DNA from: Lanius collurio
Taxonomy: Eukaryota; Chordata; Aves; Passeriformes; Laniidae
Direction of reading: 5' to 3'
Length of the DNA stretch: 64,000 nucleotides
Assembly (NCBI GenBank): GCA_020086605.1
Contig: JACBWW010000028.1
Location: 9,121,004 to 9,185,003, forward strand
Shown here: positions 10,979-29,106 of the stretch, piece by piece
How positions within the stretch are numbered: position 1 is the first letter of the stretch
Layout: every line of letters begins with the position of its first letter
The notes under the pieces: model-generated
Database searches by the model: none
The model's input: the letters and a program-made list of their open reading frames with translations, nothing else
What the model was told of the DNA's origin: nothing
Made by a program: the position numbers and the translations under genes

Positions 10979-12201
10979 AGGCAGGCACATGCTTGTGCCT
11001 TAATCAGAGCCTCAGCATGGTCATAGAAAAGACACACTGAATCTTCTCCAAGATCCTAATACCTTGCAACCTTTTTCCCCATAATGATCTCACCACTACC
11101 CAGTACTGACATTTCTCTCTCAAGTCAATTCAACCTACACTGGCTATACTAAGCCTAGTATTGTAACTCTCAGCAGTCTCAGAAAATTTATGCCCAGAAG
11201 GCAGACATAATTTAGAACTACAATGATAGTATAGAAATGCCTAGTAGACTCTGATAATGAGGTGTCACTGCAGCCCTGACAGTTTTCTAAAGACACCTGA
11301 GTTTTTTCTGTTCTTTGTCCCAGAAACGTGACTGCAGTGTTGCCGCCCAGAAAATTTTTGCTGCATTCGATGAATTTATGTCTGCATCTGATTATTTTCA
11401 AAGGGGTGACATGTCTAGAGAAGATGGAACTCCAAGCTGAGCCAGCAAAATGGCTCATTTCCAGCAGGTTGTGTGATACCTCTGACTTCACCATCCACTT
11501 GGTATCAGGCCGCAAGTGTTACAGGGACAAAACATCATTGCCACTGAAAGACACAGCTCTGTCCTCTGCCAGTTCTACCTCCATTGCACTGATTTCCAGT
11601 GTAGTGTCAGATCAGGAAATTAATCTTGATTACAAGGAAGGTAGACAACAAGGGAAAGCAGATCCATGTTTTGACTTCATATTTGCGCAACCAAAATACT
11701 TGTCTTGGGAAAAGAGATAGCAAAATGAGGCATAAGGTCAAGAGCAGCACAGTTGTCAGCCTGTGAAACTGCACACACAGGTTTAGATCCTCTTGTATAC
11801 AATCACCTTGTTCATTTCCATATATAACTGTCTTTTCTAATAATCAGCACCACTGTATTTGTGCTTACCTTCATTCTCTGTTTCTACCATAGCAACTTAA
11901 TCTTTCCTCTTTCACTCTTTCAGGAGACTGTATTTTGGGGGATGAAACAGCAATACACCGAAGCTGTGGTCTCTCAGCTCACAAGCATCTTTGCAGTGTC
12001 CCTAAGATTACTTCATGAGCAAGCACAGCCTTTTCTTAAAGAAGCATACCTTCTTTAACAATTCTTAGATTTTAGTTGATAAGTAGATACAAAATTAATT
12101 AAGTTCATTGCTACTCTACATTCAGCAGAGATGAAGGAACAATCTAAAAATTCCTCTTCAATTTTGCTACTGTGTACAGAGATTCACCATTTCTATCATG
12201 C
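10979..12201. other. Intergenic, no gene seen
   Basis: Unremarkable AT-moderate sequence between the CR1 cluster and the ERVL provirus. The two open frames near 11144-11515 and 11328-11720 overlap on opposite strands and resemble nothing I know. No repeat family was recognised. Confidence 0.6.
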
Positions 12202-12690
12202 TGTTCTGGTTTCAGCTGGGATGGAGTTAATTTCTTCTCAGTAGCTGTTACAGTGCTGTGTTTTGGATTTGGAATCAGAATGGTGTTGATAACACACTGA
12301 TGTTTGTGTTTTTGCTAAGTAGTGTTTATCCAAAGTCAAGGACTTTTTGTTCCCTCCATGTCTCATGCTCTCCCAAACTAGGAGGGAGCATTGCAGGGAC
12401 AGGTGACTGCAACTGAACAAAGGGATATTCCATAAAATATTGGACATCATAGAATGTCATGCCTAGTACATAAACCGGGGACAGTTACCAAACTGGGTTT
12501 GAGAAGGGGAGTCTGGCATCTGTCAGTGGGTGCTGAACAATTGCATTGTGCATCACATGCTTTTTTCCCTTTTTGTTATCGTTGTTATTATTATTTCCTA
12601 TTACTATTGTATTTTACTCGATTTTCAATTATTATATTTTTCTTATCTCAACATAAAAATGTTACTTTGGCTCTCCTTCTCACCACTCCA
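12202..12690 (+). repeat. ERVL 5' LTR (3' end lost)
   Basis: Matches the 3' LTR of the same provirus closely by eye through 'cttctcagtagctgttacag' and 'gttgataacacactgatgtt', down to the AT-rich polypyrimidine part near 12640. The expected terminal ...accacaaca is not found, so the end is truncated. A TATA-like acataaac lies near 12470. Confidence 0.8.
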
Positions 12691-13279
12691 AACTATCCAG
12701 CAGATCTCTGGGTAATGTTCTCAGTTATTTATCTGACCTTAAAGAAGACTTCAACCATTTGCAACAACATGCTGGCTCTTAGCAAAAAGACCGTTTGGGT
12801 TTCAAAGATAGTCAAAGGATATTCAAAATCTTAAAAATTCTTGACTACCATAATCAGCCTGTAGGACAAGGAAGGAAAAAAGGAGAGGGAGAAAAAAGTA
12901 GGAAGGTGTCCCCTCCACAGGTTATTTCTCTGAGGAGAAAAATAGAAAGATGATTAATCGTTCACAGAAAAGAACTCCCAAAGCACCAAGGTGCCTGAAA
13001 TGCTGAGTACATACTCCTCATTGGTGTCCCAGCCAGTGACACTGTCATATTATAGTCCCATCCTACAAAATACACCACAGAGAACAACTACTGCAAGTAA
13101 AATATCACTGGTACAGTACAGACAAAATGCCACAAATACGAGAGTGAGTCAGTCCACATTGTAATTAACAACTGTTAAACTACTACAATGAATGTTTATA
13201 ATAATTTTCTTTTAACACACTTTGGTCAGACCTGTCCTTATATCAACCTTTGGGGTCCATGCTTGGGTGCAAAAAGAAC
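12691..13279. other. Sequence between 5' LTR and inverted LTR
   Basis: About 590 bases that I do not recognise as ERVL or any other repeat, with no gene. If the provirus is one unit, this should be inserted or rearranged DNA; if not, it is host sequence between two separate LTR copies. Confidence 0.45.
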
Positions 13280-13853
13280 TGTTGAGGTTTAAGGCCAGAT
13301 GGAAGTTAAGCACAATGCAGCCACTCACTCAACTCCACACCCTCTTCTCCACTTGCAACCCAGTGCAATGGGGAGAACAATTAGGGTTAAATTCATGTGT
13401 TGAGATAAGAACAGTTTAATCATTGAAAACAAAGCAAAATACAATAATAATGGGAAATAATAATGATAATAAAAAGAAAACAAACAAGTTATGCTCAATG
13501 CAATTGCTCACCACCTGCTGACTGATATCAGAGTCCTCCTTCCCAAATCAGGTAACTCTCCCCACTTTATATACCAGGTGTGGTATTCTCTGGTGTGGAA
13601 TATCCCTTGGGTCAGTTCAAGTCATTTGTCCCAGCTATGCTCCTTCCCAGACTGTTTTTTTTTTTGTGTGTTTCTTCTCACTGGCAGACTATGAGACAAG
13701 GAGGAAAGAAATAGTCTTTGACTTCAGATAAGCACAATTTAGCAAAAATGTGAACACTGGTATGTTATCAACATCATTTTCATTCTGAAACCAAAACACA
13801 GCACCAAAGCAGCAACTGAAAAAACTAACGCTAAACTAGCTGTAACCAGGACA
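13280..13853 (-). mobile_element. Complete ERVL LTR in inverted orientation
   Basis: Read on the minus strand it runs from TGTCCTGGTTACAGC to CTTAAACCTCAACA, 574 bases, with TATATAAAG in the expected U3 position and the T/A-rich end typical of this LTR. It abuts the gag leader of the provirus directly at 13854. The flanks (agaac and tctga) do not form a target duplication, so it may come from rearrangement rather than a clean insertion. Confidence 0.8.
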
Positions 13854-13859
13854 TCTGAA

Positions 13860-14640
13860 TATTTTGTAGTGGCAGGGTGTTTGGGATTTTATAAGCAAGT
13901 GTGTAGGGCAGTGGGCACCTTCAAGATGTTTTGTTTGCACCTTACCCCTGAGCAAGTGCAGAATTCAGAAGACAAGTAAACTATATTTTAAAAGTGTGCT
14001 GTCACCCTGGCACCCCAGAGAGGACCCAAATCACTGCAACATGTTGGGGCCTAGCCCAGGCTTATTGAGCCCCTGTACTCTAAAAGAGAAAAGAAGGTCT
14101 CTGCATCTGACAGGGAGATGAAAAAAGGCCTTGCTACTGTTCCAGCCACTGTGAGAGACACTGCAGCTGCTCCAGCCCCAGCAACAGGAACTGCCACTGA
14201 AAGCAGTGAAACAGAATCCACAGGTGCCAGTGTCAGTTACCCCTGTAAAGAAGCAGAAGAAATGTACATGAAAGGCACCGTGTAAAAAAGCTTTAGCAAA
14301 AATAGTCAAGGAGGACGGGGAGAGTAAAGAGGATGAAGAAGCAAGAGCATCACAAGGGTGAATTGCAGAGCGATCATCAAGGCCATTACAGGAAGTGGAA
14401 GAGGAGACAGAAGAAACAGTCACAACTTGATCCCTTTCCCTGAGTGAGTTATGGGAGATACGAGAAAATTTCAGTCATTGTCCAAGTGAGTGTGTTATCA
14501 CCTGGCCGCTCCAGTGCTGGGACAGCAGAGCTAACAGTGTGGAATTAGAGAGTAAGGAAGCAGGGAGTCAGGATCACTTGCTAAGAAACCAGGCGTTGAC
14601 AAAGCAGTGGGGAAAAAAGACACAAGCCCTTTGTATGTTG
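13860..14640 (+). pseudogene. ERVL gag remnant
   Basis: The leader (a decayed 'gtggcagggtgtttgggat' region, then 'ctgagcaagtgcagaattca') is followed by broken gag-like reading, including a SLSELWEIRENF segment near 14435-14475 in which a leucine-rich helix is still readable. Stops and frameshifts are frequent. It is assigned to ERVL gag by position and likeness to the avian family; it has no intact product. Confidence 0.55.
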
Positions 14641-15429
14641 AGGTGACTCTTATCAAGTGTGAGGGTAAGGTGTCCCTATAAAGAAGGTATTCCACATAAC
14701 TGAAGCAAATGGGCTGCAATAGAGAAATTAATTAAATACCAAGGGAATTAGCCATATGAGGAATTTTGAATATTGACCTAGACAGTGTGCAGCTCCCCTC
14801 AGGTCCAGATGATGTCTTATGCCAATGGTCCATGGTGGAAATTTGTACAGAGTCCACCAACAGCACATGCCAACCCCTTGGCAATAATAGTTTGGAAAGA
14901 TAACTCACAACGAAGGTGAAGTGATTTTCCACATCCAGGAATACCAAGACAGTATTCCTTCCCCCATCACTGCAGCTGTGGATAAGCTATCAGATAAACT
15001 AACATATAAACTGACTCGGGATTTTCAGCATTTCAGAGAGAATATGTCCTACTCCCCACCTGTACGGGCCCCTATTTCTACAACTGACAGCGGGTGTCCT
15101 CTTGCTCAAGAGAAAAGGTATAGAAGGTACACACCACAGAGTATCCTGTGGTTTTGCCTGCAGGACTGTGGAGAGGATATGAGGAAGTGGGATGGACAAT
15201 ACACCTTGATCCTAGACTCATGTGGGAATTGCAGGGGAAAACAACTACAATGCACTTTTTTCCAGGGAGGTTGTGGCTCCAGTCTCCAGCAGACAGTTTT
15301 CCAGGCAGAATGGAAGGTCTGGTTGTATTACTGACCCTACAGAGAGACGTTCTGGTCCATTTCTACAAGATGTTAGTGGGGAGCCTTGAAATCAGTATTA
15401 GAGGGGGCCTGCCTCCAGCCAGGTAGAGG

Positions 15430-15650
15430 AGAGAGATGACTAGGTTTACTGGACTGTGTGGATTTGATGGCCTGGCACAGCAGCCCCACAGGATTACAAG
15501 GCTTTAGTAGACACTGGTGCACGTTGTACCCTAATGCCATCAAGCTATGCAGGAACAGAATCCATTTGTACTTCTGGAGTGACAGGGGAGTCCAAACAGA
15601 TAATTGCTCTGGAGACTGAGACTAGTCTCGTGGGGAATTAGAGGCATAAG
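15430..15650 (+). pseudogene. ERVL protease remnant with LVDTGA active-site motif
   Basis: An open segment contains the retroviral aspartic protease signature LVDTGA, with the DTG codons at 15510-15518, followed by a conserved-looking stretch up to a stop at about 15650. Pol-like sequence (WSTLSGLSGNLSVVGLL, frame near 15790-15840) follows and is soon broken. This is a defunct fragment. Confidence 0.75.
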
Positions 15651-15899
15651 CACCCTAGTGTGCCTGGACCAAAGGCTCCATGCATCCTTGGCACAGACAG
15701 TGCCAGGAGACAATATTTGAGAGATACAAAAGGGTGTTGGTGGGTTTTTGGTATAACTTCCACAGAGACAGAGGAAATTCAGCAGTGGTCTACCTTGTCT
15801 GGTCTATCAGGCAACCTTTCTGTTGTGGGGCTGCTGAAGGCTGAAGAACAGCAGGTGCCAATCACTACCACAATGGTGCCCAAAGTTTTTATGTAGTGT

Positions 15900-16090
15900 A
15901 GAAAGGGATAAATTTCCTATAGTGCACGCTAAAAACATGCTGGGGAAAACAGTCTGGGTTATTCCTGCCTCAGGCAAAGGCTGACCCATCCATGGGATTG
16001 CTTTTGCTCAAGGACCCAGGTGCACTTGGTAGGTAATGCTGGAGGATGGGGTGGTCCTGTGTGTGCCTCGGCAATTTTATTGTAAGTAAA
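15900..16090 (+). pseudogene. ERVL integrase C-terminal remnant
   Basis: A short frame, interrupted by stops, reads MLGKTVWVIPASGKG and later GIAFAQGP, resembling the SH3-like C-terminal region of ERVL integrase just before the 3' end of pol. Most of reverse transcriptase, RNase H and the integrase core are missing between this and the protease segment. Confidence 0.5.
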
Positions 16091-16582
16091 AATAGCCAAT
16101 GAATTAAACTGTATGACGTTTGTAATTATGCAAGACTGTATTACCACTTTTATGGTGGCTACATATGCATGACCTCATGGAGCACCTCATGGCATCAATC
16201 TTACCACAACTGTTCTGGGGATCTGAGCCTGACTTCCCTCTGATTGTTGCACTCACAAAAAATGAACTTTGATAAGAACAAGCACAGCAGTCCTGGGATC
16301 AGAACTGACTCAAATGTGCAGCATGCAACAACCTAACACCTCACACCATCTTTTCTGCTTGAAAGACTCTTATCAAGGATGAAGGCCAAAGCCATGGACT
16401 AAATGAATTCATCAAACATTTGGTTTTTTATTATGTAGACTTTTAATAACACTTTACAGAGATGTTCCATTGACTAAGAGAATGATGTTTGTGTATCTAT
16501 CAAAACAGATAAATAGGGAAGGTGATGGGATATGGGGGAGTGTGAAACTTGGCATGACACAGATTATATGGAATAAGCAGTG

Positions 16583-17460
16583 GGTATTTTCCTGGTAGCT
16601 AGGGTAATTTCTTCTCAGTAGCTGTTACAGTGCTGTCTTTTGGATTCAGAATGAGAATGGTGTTGATAACACACTGATGTTTGTGTTTTTGCTAAGTCAT
16701 GTTTATCCAAACTCAAGGACTTTTTCCCTCCTTCTCTGTCGCGGTAGGACACGGAAAGCACACGCGTGTTCACACAGCTGAAGGTGAGGGCGAAAAGAGG
16801 AAGTTTATTATCTGACTCCACTACTTATAGTTTTACAAAAGAGACAGGGCATTGGAGGGAGAAGGAGCCACCTCTCCCATGGCACTGGACAGGTTACCCA
16901 TCCATCAGCTTCTCTCCACCTCTATGAAGGAATGCAAAACAACTGAGTGTTTACAGAACAAAGCATGGGAAAGTGTGTAACTAGAATGTAAATATCAGAA
17001 GGCTAAAAGATTTCTAAAAACCAGGGCGACACTTCTCTCCTGCTCTGCCAGTGAGAAGATACACAAAAAAACCAAACTGGGAGAGAGCACAGCTGGGACA
17101 AGTGACTTGAACTGACCCAAGGGATATTCCACATCAGAGAACATCATGCCCAGTATATAAACTGGGGGGTTACCCAGCAGGCTGGCTGATTCGGGTACAG
17201 GAAGGAGAGTCTATCATCGGTGGTTAGTGGGTGGTAAGCAATTACATCGTGCATAACTTGTTTGTTTTCTTTTTATTATCATTATTATTATTTCAAATTA
17301 TTACTGTATTTTACTTTATTTTCAGTTATTAATCTGTTCTTAACATCCAAGTTTTACTTTGACTTTTGTCCCCATTCTACCAGCAGGAAGGGAAAAGAGA
17401 GGGGAATTGAACAAGCATCTGTGAGGTGTTCCAACTCCAGATGGGCTTAAAACCACAACA
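16583..17460 (+). repeat. ERVL 3' LTR, split by a younger solo LTR
   Basis: LTR sequence runs from about 16583 to 16736 and resumes at 17039, ending with AAAACCACAACA at 17460. A TATA box (gtatataaact) lies at about 17154-17164. The split is made by the 296-bp element at 16737-17032. Confidence 0.82.
16737..17032 (-). mobile_element. 296-bp solo LTR with perfect 6-bp target duplication
   Basis: On the plus strand it runs from TGTCGCGG to GGGCGACA, with a perfect 6-base inverted end (TGTCGC/GCGACA), and is flanked by CTTCTC at 16731-16736 and 17033-17038. A 6-bp duplication fits class II (ERVK-like) integration. The minus strand has AATAAAC (16803-16809) and a TATA-like stretch near 16825, so its transcription sense is minus. 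It is nested in the ERVL 3' LTR and is therefore younger. Confidence 0.85.
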
Positions 17461-18696
17461 CATGTTTTTGGATGTTATTTTAAACAGAAAATTCAAACAG
17501 CATTTCAAAAATGTGCAAAAGGTCAGGAGTAGCAAGTTCAAAACCTGTGCTCCCAGAACCAATCTCCACAGAAGGCAGCTAACAAGGCACTGTTTTCATC
17601 AGTTCCCTTCTCAGGAACTTATTTTTACAGGCGTGATGATAGAAGAAAGACTATGCTCCCATCTGTCCTTCCCCAGTAAAATTACTGAAGAGGAGTAAGG
17701 TAACAGAATCCCTTTTACCAGCAAATCACAGAAACTCTCTGACCTGGGTTGTTATAGAGCAAACCACAGACTGCTGTTATGCATTATTTATTCTAAGTAC
17801 TCAGAGGTCTGATCAGAAGAGATAAATGTAATGAATACTTAAGATTAAGAATTTAAAAGTACTTGTCTGCATATACAAACTTTTATTTACATAAGGCATC
17901 AAAATTACCCTTTTAAACAAAAGGGTCATTTTTCCCTTTAACCAATACTTTGGTGAAAGAAATGTCACATTTAATAGACTAATATTCACTGGTATACTTG
18001 TTCTGAACAAGCAGGTATAACCCAATGTACAAGATGAAAAAACACAAAATTGCCAAGCATACAGTTTCATTAATCACTCTGTAGAACAAAGAATTAAGGC
18101 TTGTTTGCATCACGATGATGATCAATCATGCATCATTTATTCCCACAAAGAATAAAATCCATTTCCAAGTGAAGCAGGAATAGCAGTAGTCTTGTATAAT
18201 CCCCATATTGTTTACATGAGAAAAAAACAATTTGGCATCTTAGAAATTAGATTGAAAAGTAGAGGGAAAGAGAGGAATACAGAAAATGGTCCTTGCTTCG
18301 GAATCCTTTATAAGCATTTTCAGTGTCCACTTGTAGGAAGTCCTCAGTTTAAAGAGGAAAACTGGGATGTGCCAAGGTTTGGACTAGAAACATTTTCAGA
18401 AAGACTAGAGTTATGGTTTCATTGATGATGAATATGAAATATCTAGCAAAAATACATTGTTTGGAATAATGAATTCCATACTGATATCCCCAAGTGAATG
18501 GCATATATACATTAGGCTGAGCCTGTTTAATAGGCCTGATTTATAAAAATGGTAAACCTGTATTATGCTTCGGCCTGATGTAATAGTTCCTGAGTTTTAG
18601 ATCACTGCTAAGCTACAGCAGACAAAACTCTGAATGATGTGATGAAAAGTTTTGCGAATCACTTTCAGCGTTAGCACACATTTTGTTCAGCGACTT
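17461..18696 (-). other. DNAJC25 3' UTR and downstream flank
   Basis: Non-coding sequence between the ERVL provirus and the DNAJC25 stop. Minus-strand AATAAA signals at 18136-18141 and 17882-17887 (the latter in AATAAAAGTTTGTAT context) make a 3' UTR of roughly 0.55 or 0.8 kb likely. Confidence 0.55.
17882..17887 (-). terminator. Candidate DNAJC25 poly(A) signal
   Basis: AATAAA on the minus strand, about 810 bases after the stop codon and followed by a TG-rich stretch. The copy at 18136-18141 is an alternative. Confidence 0.35.
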
Positions 18697-25559
<6,863 letters not shown>

Positions 25560-25955
25560 NNNNNNNNNNNNNNNNNNNNNNNNNNNNNNNNNNNNNNNNN
25601 NNNNNNNNNNNNNNNNNNNNNNNNNNNNNNNNNNNNNNNNNNNNNNNNNNNNNNNNNNNNNNNNNNNNNNNNNNNNNNNNNNNNNNNNNNNNNNNNNNNN
25701 NNNNNNNNNNNNNNNNNNNNNNNNNNNNNNNNNNNNNNNNNNNNNNNNNNNNNNNNNNNNNNNNNNNNNNNNNNNNNNNNNNNNNNNNNNNNNNNNNNNN
25801 NNNNNNNNNNNNNNNNNNNNNNNNNNNNNNNNNNNNNNNNNNNNNNNNNNNNNNNNNNNNNNNNNNNNNNNNNNNNNNNNNNNNNNNNNNNNNNNNNNNN
25901 NNNNNNNNNNNNNNNNNNNNNNNNNNNNNNNNNNNNNNNNNNNNNNNNNNNNNNN
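25560..25955. other. Assembly gap (396 N)
   Basis: A run of N flanked on both sides by GCC/GGC-repeat sequence. It hides the DNAJC25 start codon, 5' UTR and core promoter. The flanks suggest that extreme GC content caused the gap; its true length is unknown. Confidence 0.99.
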
Positions 25956-26085
25956 GGGGTGGCGGCGGCGGGGAGCCGGGCCTGCCCAGCGCGCCGAGCA
26001 CCAGGACGGGTCCTTTGTCGCCGGCTTCTCGCAGGCTACTGCCGCTCCGTTCTTCCAGCCGGCAGTGTGCCCTTGCGTTGCACCC

Positions 26086-26672
26086 ACGCCAACGGAATCC
26101 TGGGATGCATTCGGAAGAGCATTGCCAGCAGGTCAATGAGGTGATCCTGCCCTTCTACTCAGCCCTAGTGAGGCCGTATCTGATGTGCCGTGTTCAGTTC
26201 TGAGCTCCACAGCTCAAGAAAAACACGGAGCTACTGGAAAGAGTCCAGAGGAGGCCACAAAGGTGATTTAGGGTCTGGAGCATCTCCCTCATGAAGAGAG
26301 ACTGCAGGAGCTGGGCTGTTCAGTCTGGAGAGGAGACTACTGACAGGGGAGTTCGTTAATGCATATAAAGATCTCAAGGGTGGATATCAAGGGTACGGTG
26401 CCAGACTTTTCAGTGGTGCCCAGCGATAGTATGAGGAGCAGAGGCTATAAACACAAGAAGTTCCACCTCAACATGAGGAAGAACTTTACACTGAGGATGG
26501 CAGAGCATTGGAACAGGCTTCTCAGAGAAGTAATGGAGTCACCCTGTGTGGAGGCATTCAAAACCCACTTGGACCCATTCCTATGTCACCTGCTCTGGGT
26601 TATCCTGCCTTGGCAGGGGGGTTGGAGTAGATGATCTCCAGAGGTTCCTTCCTAATGAATCTGTTATTCTTC
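26086..26672 (+). mobile_element. CR1 LINE 3' end
   Basis: Begins in the CR1 ORF2 end ('ggaatcctgggatgcattcg', 'tcaatgaggtgatcctgccc') and ends at the 3' UTR and tail (aatctgttattctt). Plus orientation. It starts only about 130 bases from the edge of the N gap. Confidence 0.9.
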
Positions 26673-26904
26673 CAGGGAAGAAACCTTTGAAGTGCTTCCT
26701 GAGCCTGTACCTGGTTTAGGCTTGCTCCTGGCAGAGCTCAGGGTCTGTCCACTTGTCATGTGGGGTCCAACGCCGTTTAACTGGCAGTCCCGCATTGGGA
26801 ACTGCCCTGTGCACCTCCTCCATGGCACGGAGTGGGGAACACTCCTCCTGCTGCTGCCCAAAGGCACAACTGATAGGTGACCTCATCCATGTCTAGAAGT
26901 ATCG

Positions 26905-27147
26905 TAAGAGAGGGTGACAAGGTTCCACCTGAACATGAGGAAGAATTTCAGGTGGAAATTTCAGTGACTGCACACTGGAACAGATTGCTCAAAGAGGTTG
27001 TGGAGTCTCCCTCACCTGACAGATTGAAGAACTGTCTGGATGCAATCCTGTGCCATGTCCTCTGGAATGGCTCTGCTTGGGCAGGGAGGTTGGACCAAAT
27101 ATCCTTCCAACCTGATCCATTTGTTGATTCTGTGTGATTCTGTATGC
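26905..27147 (+). mobile_element. Second CR1 LINE 3' fragment
   Basis: Contains the CR1 3' region 'aggttccacctgaacatgag', 'tggaacagattgctcaaaga' and the tail gattctgtgtgattctgtat. Plus orientation. It is a separate insertion because it repeats the part already present at 26455-26670. Confidence 0.88.
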
Positions 27148-27579
27148 ACAGCTCCCTCAATTGGTGGCTTTAATAGCAGGTTTGCCACCTGTGATGTGCT
27201 CTACCCAAAGACTTCTCCTGGTAAGGAGGATTACATCTCTTCTCTGGTGTAACCAGCAGGAACATCACCTCAGTGTTTGATCTTTCCTAGGAAAGCCAGA
27301 TGTGAGCTTGATGCTGTAAATATTCACCACAAAAATGCTCAGCTCATGAGAAAGCATGTGCTGTTCTTAAAGCTAGAAATGAGTGTGCTTCCCTTGTGGC
27401 TGGTCTCCTCTGCCTGTCTCCTTTCTGCATTAATAAATGCTTACCATTTCTTTCAGATATGGATGGGTCCCAACTCTGCTTCCTCAAAAAAAAACCCCAC
27501 TTCTTTGCAGCTCATTAGAGCCCAGCCTCTTAGCGTTGGAGGCTAGGAGTCAACTCCTCAGACCCTGACCTTAAAAAGT
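27148..27579. other. Intergenic spacer
   Basis: About 430 bases with nothing I recognise, apart from a possible poly(A)-like taataaat on the plus strand near 27430. Confidence 0.5.
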
Positions 27580-28180
27580 TGTGGTGGGTTGACCTGGGCT
27601 GGGTGGCTAGTGCCCACCAAGCTGCCCTATCACTTCCCCATCACATCCCTGTCTCAGCTGGACAGGAGAGAGAAAATAAGATGAAAAATTACTTGTTCAT
27701 TGTGATCAGGCAGTTTACTAAAGCAAGAGCAAAAATTTATGCACGCACAAGCAAAGAGGAAGAAAATAATTTTACTCTTCCCATCAGCAAGCCATGTCTG
27801 GTCAATTCCTGGGGAGAGGGACTTCAGGATGTGTAGAGGTTGCTCTGGAATGCAAGCATTGTAAAAAATGATTGCCTCCTGTTCCTCCTCCTTTCCTCCC
27901 TCAGCTTTTATATCTGAGCTGCCGTCATATGCCACGGAATATTGCTTTGGTCAGTTTGGGTAAGCTGGCCTGGTTGTGACCTCTCCATGGACCCTGCCCA
28001 CCCCCAGCTCCCTCGATGGAGGGAGGAATGTTGGAGAGACAGCGCTGATGCTGTGCCGGTGCTGCTGAGCAATAGCCAAAACACTGGTGTGCTGTCAACA
28101 CCTTTCCAACTATCAGTGCAAAGTGCAGCAAGGTGAGGGCTGCTGTAGGGGAAATGTCCAGCTCAGCCAGACGCAGAACA
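27580..28180 (-). mobile_element. 601-bp ERVL-type LTR upstream of ECPAS
   Basis: Plus-strand TGTGGTGGGTTGACCTGGGC at the left and CCAGACGCAGAACA at the right match the reversed ends of a common avian ERVL-type LTR. On the minus strand a TATA box (GATATAAAAGC) lies at about 27905-27916. Flanking bases (aaagt, caaat) do not give a clean duplication. The LTR sense is away from ECPAS, toward DNAJC25. Confidence 0.75.
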
Positions 28181-28761
28181 CAAATGAAGCAAAAATGATG
28201 CACAGAAGCTTTTGTCACCTTTTTTCCTGATTAGAGAAACAAGCTAGTCCTCTGACACCTGTCACTTGGACTCACGACTGGCCCTGGAGCTTTAGGGAGA
28301 CGTCACCAGCTGCCCCCGTGCCACCTGCAAGAAGCAGTAAGGGAGCTGGGGAGCGGGCGCCAAGCTGTCTGCTTCCAGAGGTGCCCCAGGGACGCCTCGG
28401 CGAGGGCACCTTGCCAAGAGGCTCCTTACAGAGATCGCATGTGGCATCGCAGAGTTTGGGAGAAAGACGCAGTGTGGTGGTCTCTCTGAGCAACCCCAGA
28501 ACGGCAGGCGAGGGATTCTAAGAAGCAGCTTTATCCCTTCGGGAGATGGCTTCGGAACAGAGGCTCGGCAGCGTCGGGGGTGGGCGTGGCCGTGCCGCTC
28601 CCTGGGCGTGGTCACTCCGGCAGTAGGCGGGGCCCTGCCGGCTGTGGGCGGGGCTCGCCGCTCTCCCCCTGCTGGCGCTCCTACGGCCGCGCGGGGGCGC
28701 CTCACGCCGCTCCGTCCTGTCCCTGCGCCGCCGTGCCGAGAGCGGAGCCGGCGCGGCCGCC

Positions 28762-28783
28762 ATGGAGGTCAGCGCGGACTCCG
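28762..28783 (+). CDS. ECPAS: Possible alternative first coding exon of ECPAS
   Basis: An ATG in ideal Kozak context (gccgccATGG) opens 22 bases (MEVSADS plus one base) and is followed by a good donor, G|gtcagt. The exon ends in phase 1, exactly what ECPAS exon 2 needs, giving MEVSADSDQLERV. No transcript evidence is visible, so its use is inferred from Kozak, donor and phase. Confidence 0.45.
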
Positions 28784-28954
28784 GTCAGTGCTGCCCCCGT
28801 AAACCTCCTGCTCGGGGCCCGCCGGGCGGGGCGGCGGCGGTGGGGCCGGGCTGGGTTGTGTACGCGACGGGGGCGGGCGGTGGGGACGGCGGCTCTCTCT
28901 AAATATAAACCGGCGGTGACTGAAGAGCGGTCGCTGCCACTGTGGAGGGGAGCC

Positions 28955-29020
28955 GCAGGGAGCAGGAGGAGGAGGAGGAGGTGGAAGAGGAGGAGAGGGG
29001 GAGGAGGAGGAGGAGAGAGG
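28955..29020 (+). repeat. GGA/GAG repeat in ECPAS 5' UTR
   Basis: About 65 bases of almost pure purine, mostly GGA and GAG triplets with some GGGG runs, 90-150 bases before the 29107 ATG. Within a 5' UTR it could form a G-quadruplex (inference). Confidence 0.8.
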
Positions 29021-29106
29021 CGGCCGCCGGCCCGGTGCCGGTGCCGGAGAGGGGTGGGAGGCGCGGAGCGTCTCTCGCCGCCTCCCCTCCCTCCCTAGCT
29101 GGCAAC

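Larger units (their letters stand above)
12202..17460 (+). mobile_element. Decayed ERVL-class endogenous retrovirus
   Basis: The 5' LTR begins at 12202 with TGTTCTGGTTTCAGC and the 3' LTR ends at 17460 with AAACCACAACA. The flanking 5-mers are catgc (12197-12201) and catgt (17461-17465), a probable 5-bp duplication with one transition. The LTRs resemble the chicken ERVL LTR. Between them lie a gag leader and decayed gag (about 13860-14640), an aspartic protease segment (15430-15650), the start of a reverse-transcriptase-like region (15770-15890), then after a large deletion an integrase C-terminal remnant (15900-16090). Every frame has stops, so the copy is inactive. Nested elements lie at 13280-13853 and 16737-17032. 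Confidence 0.8.
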
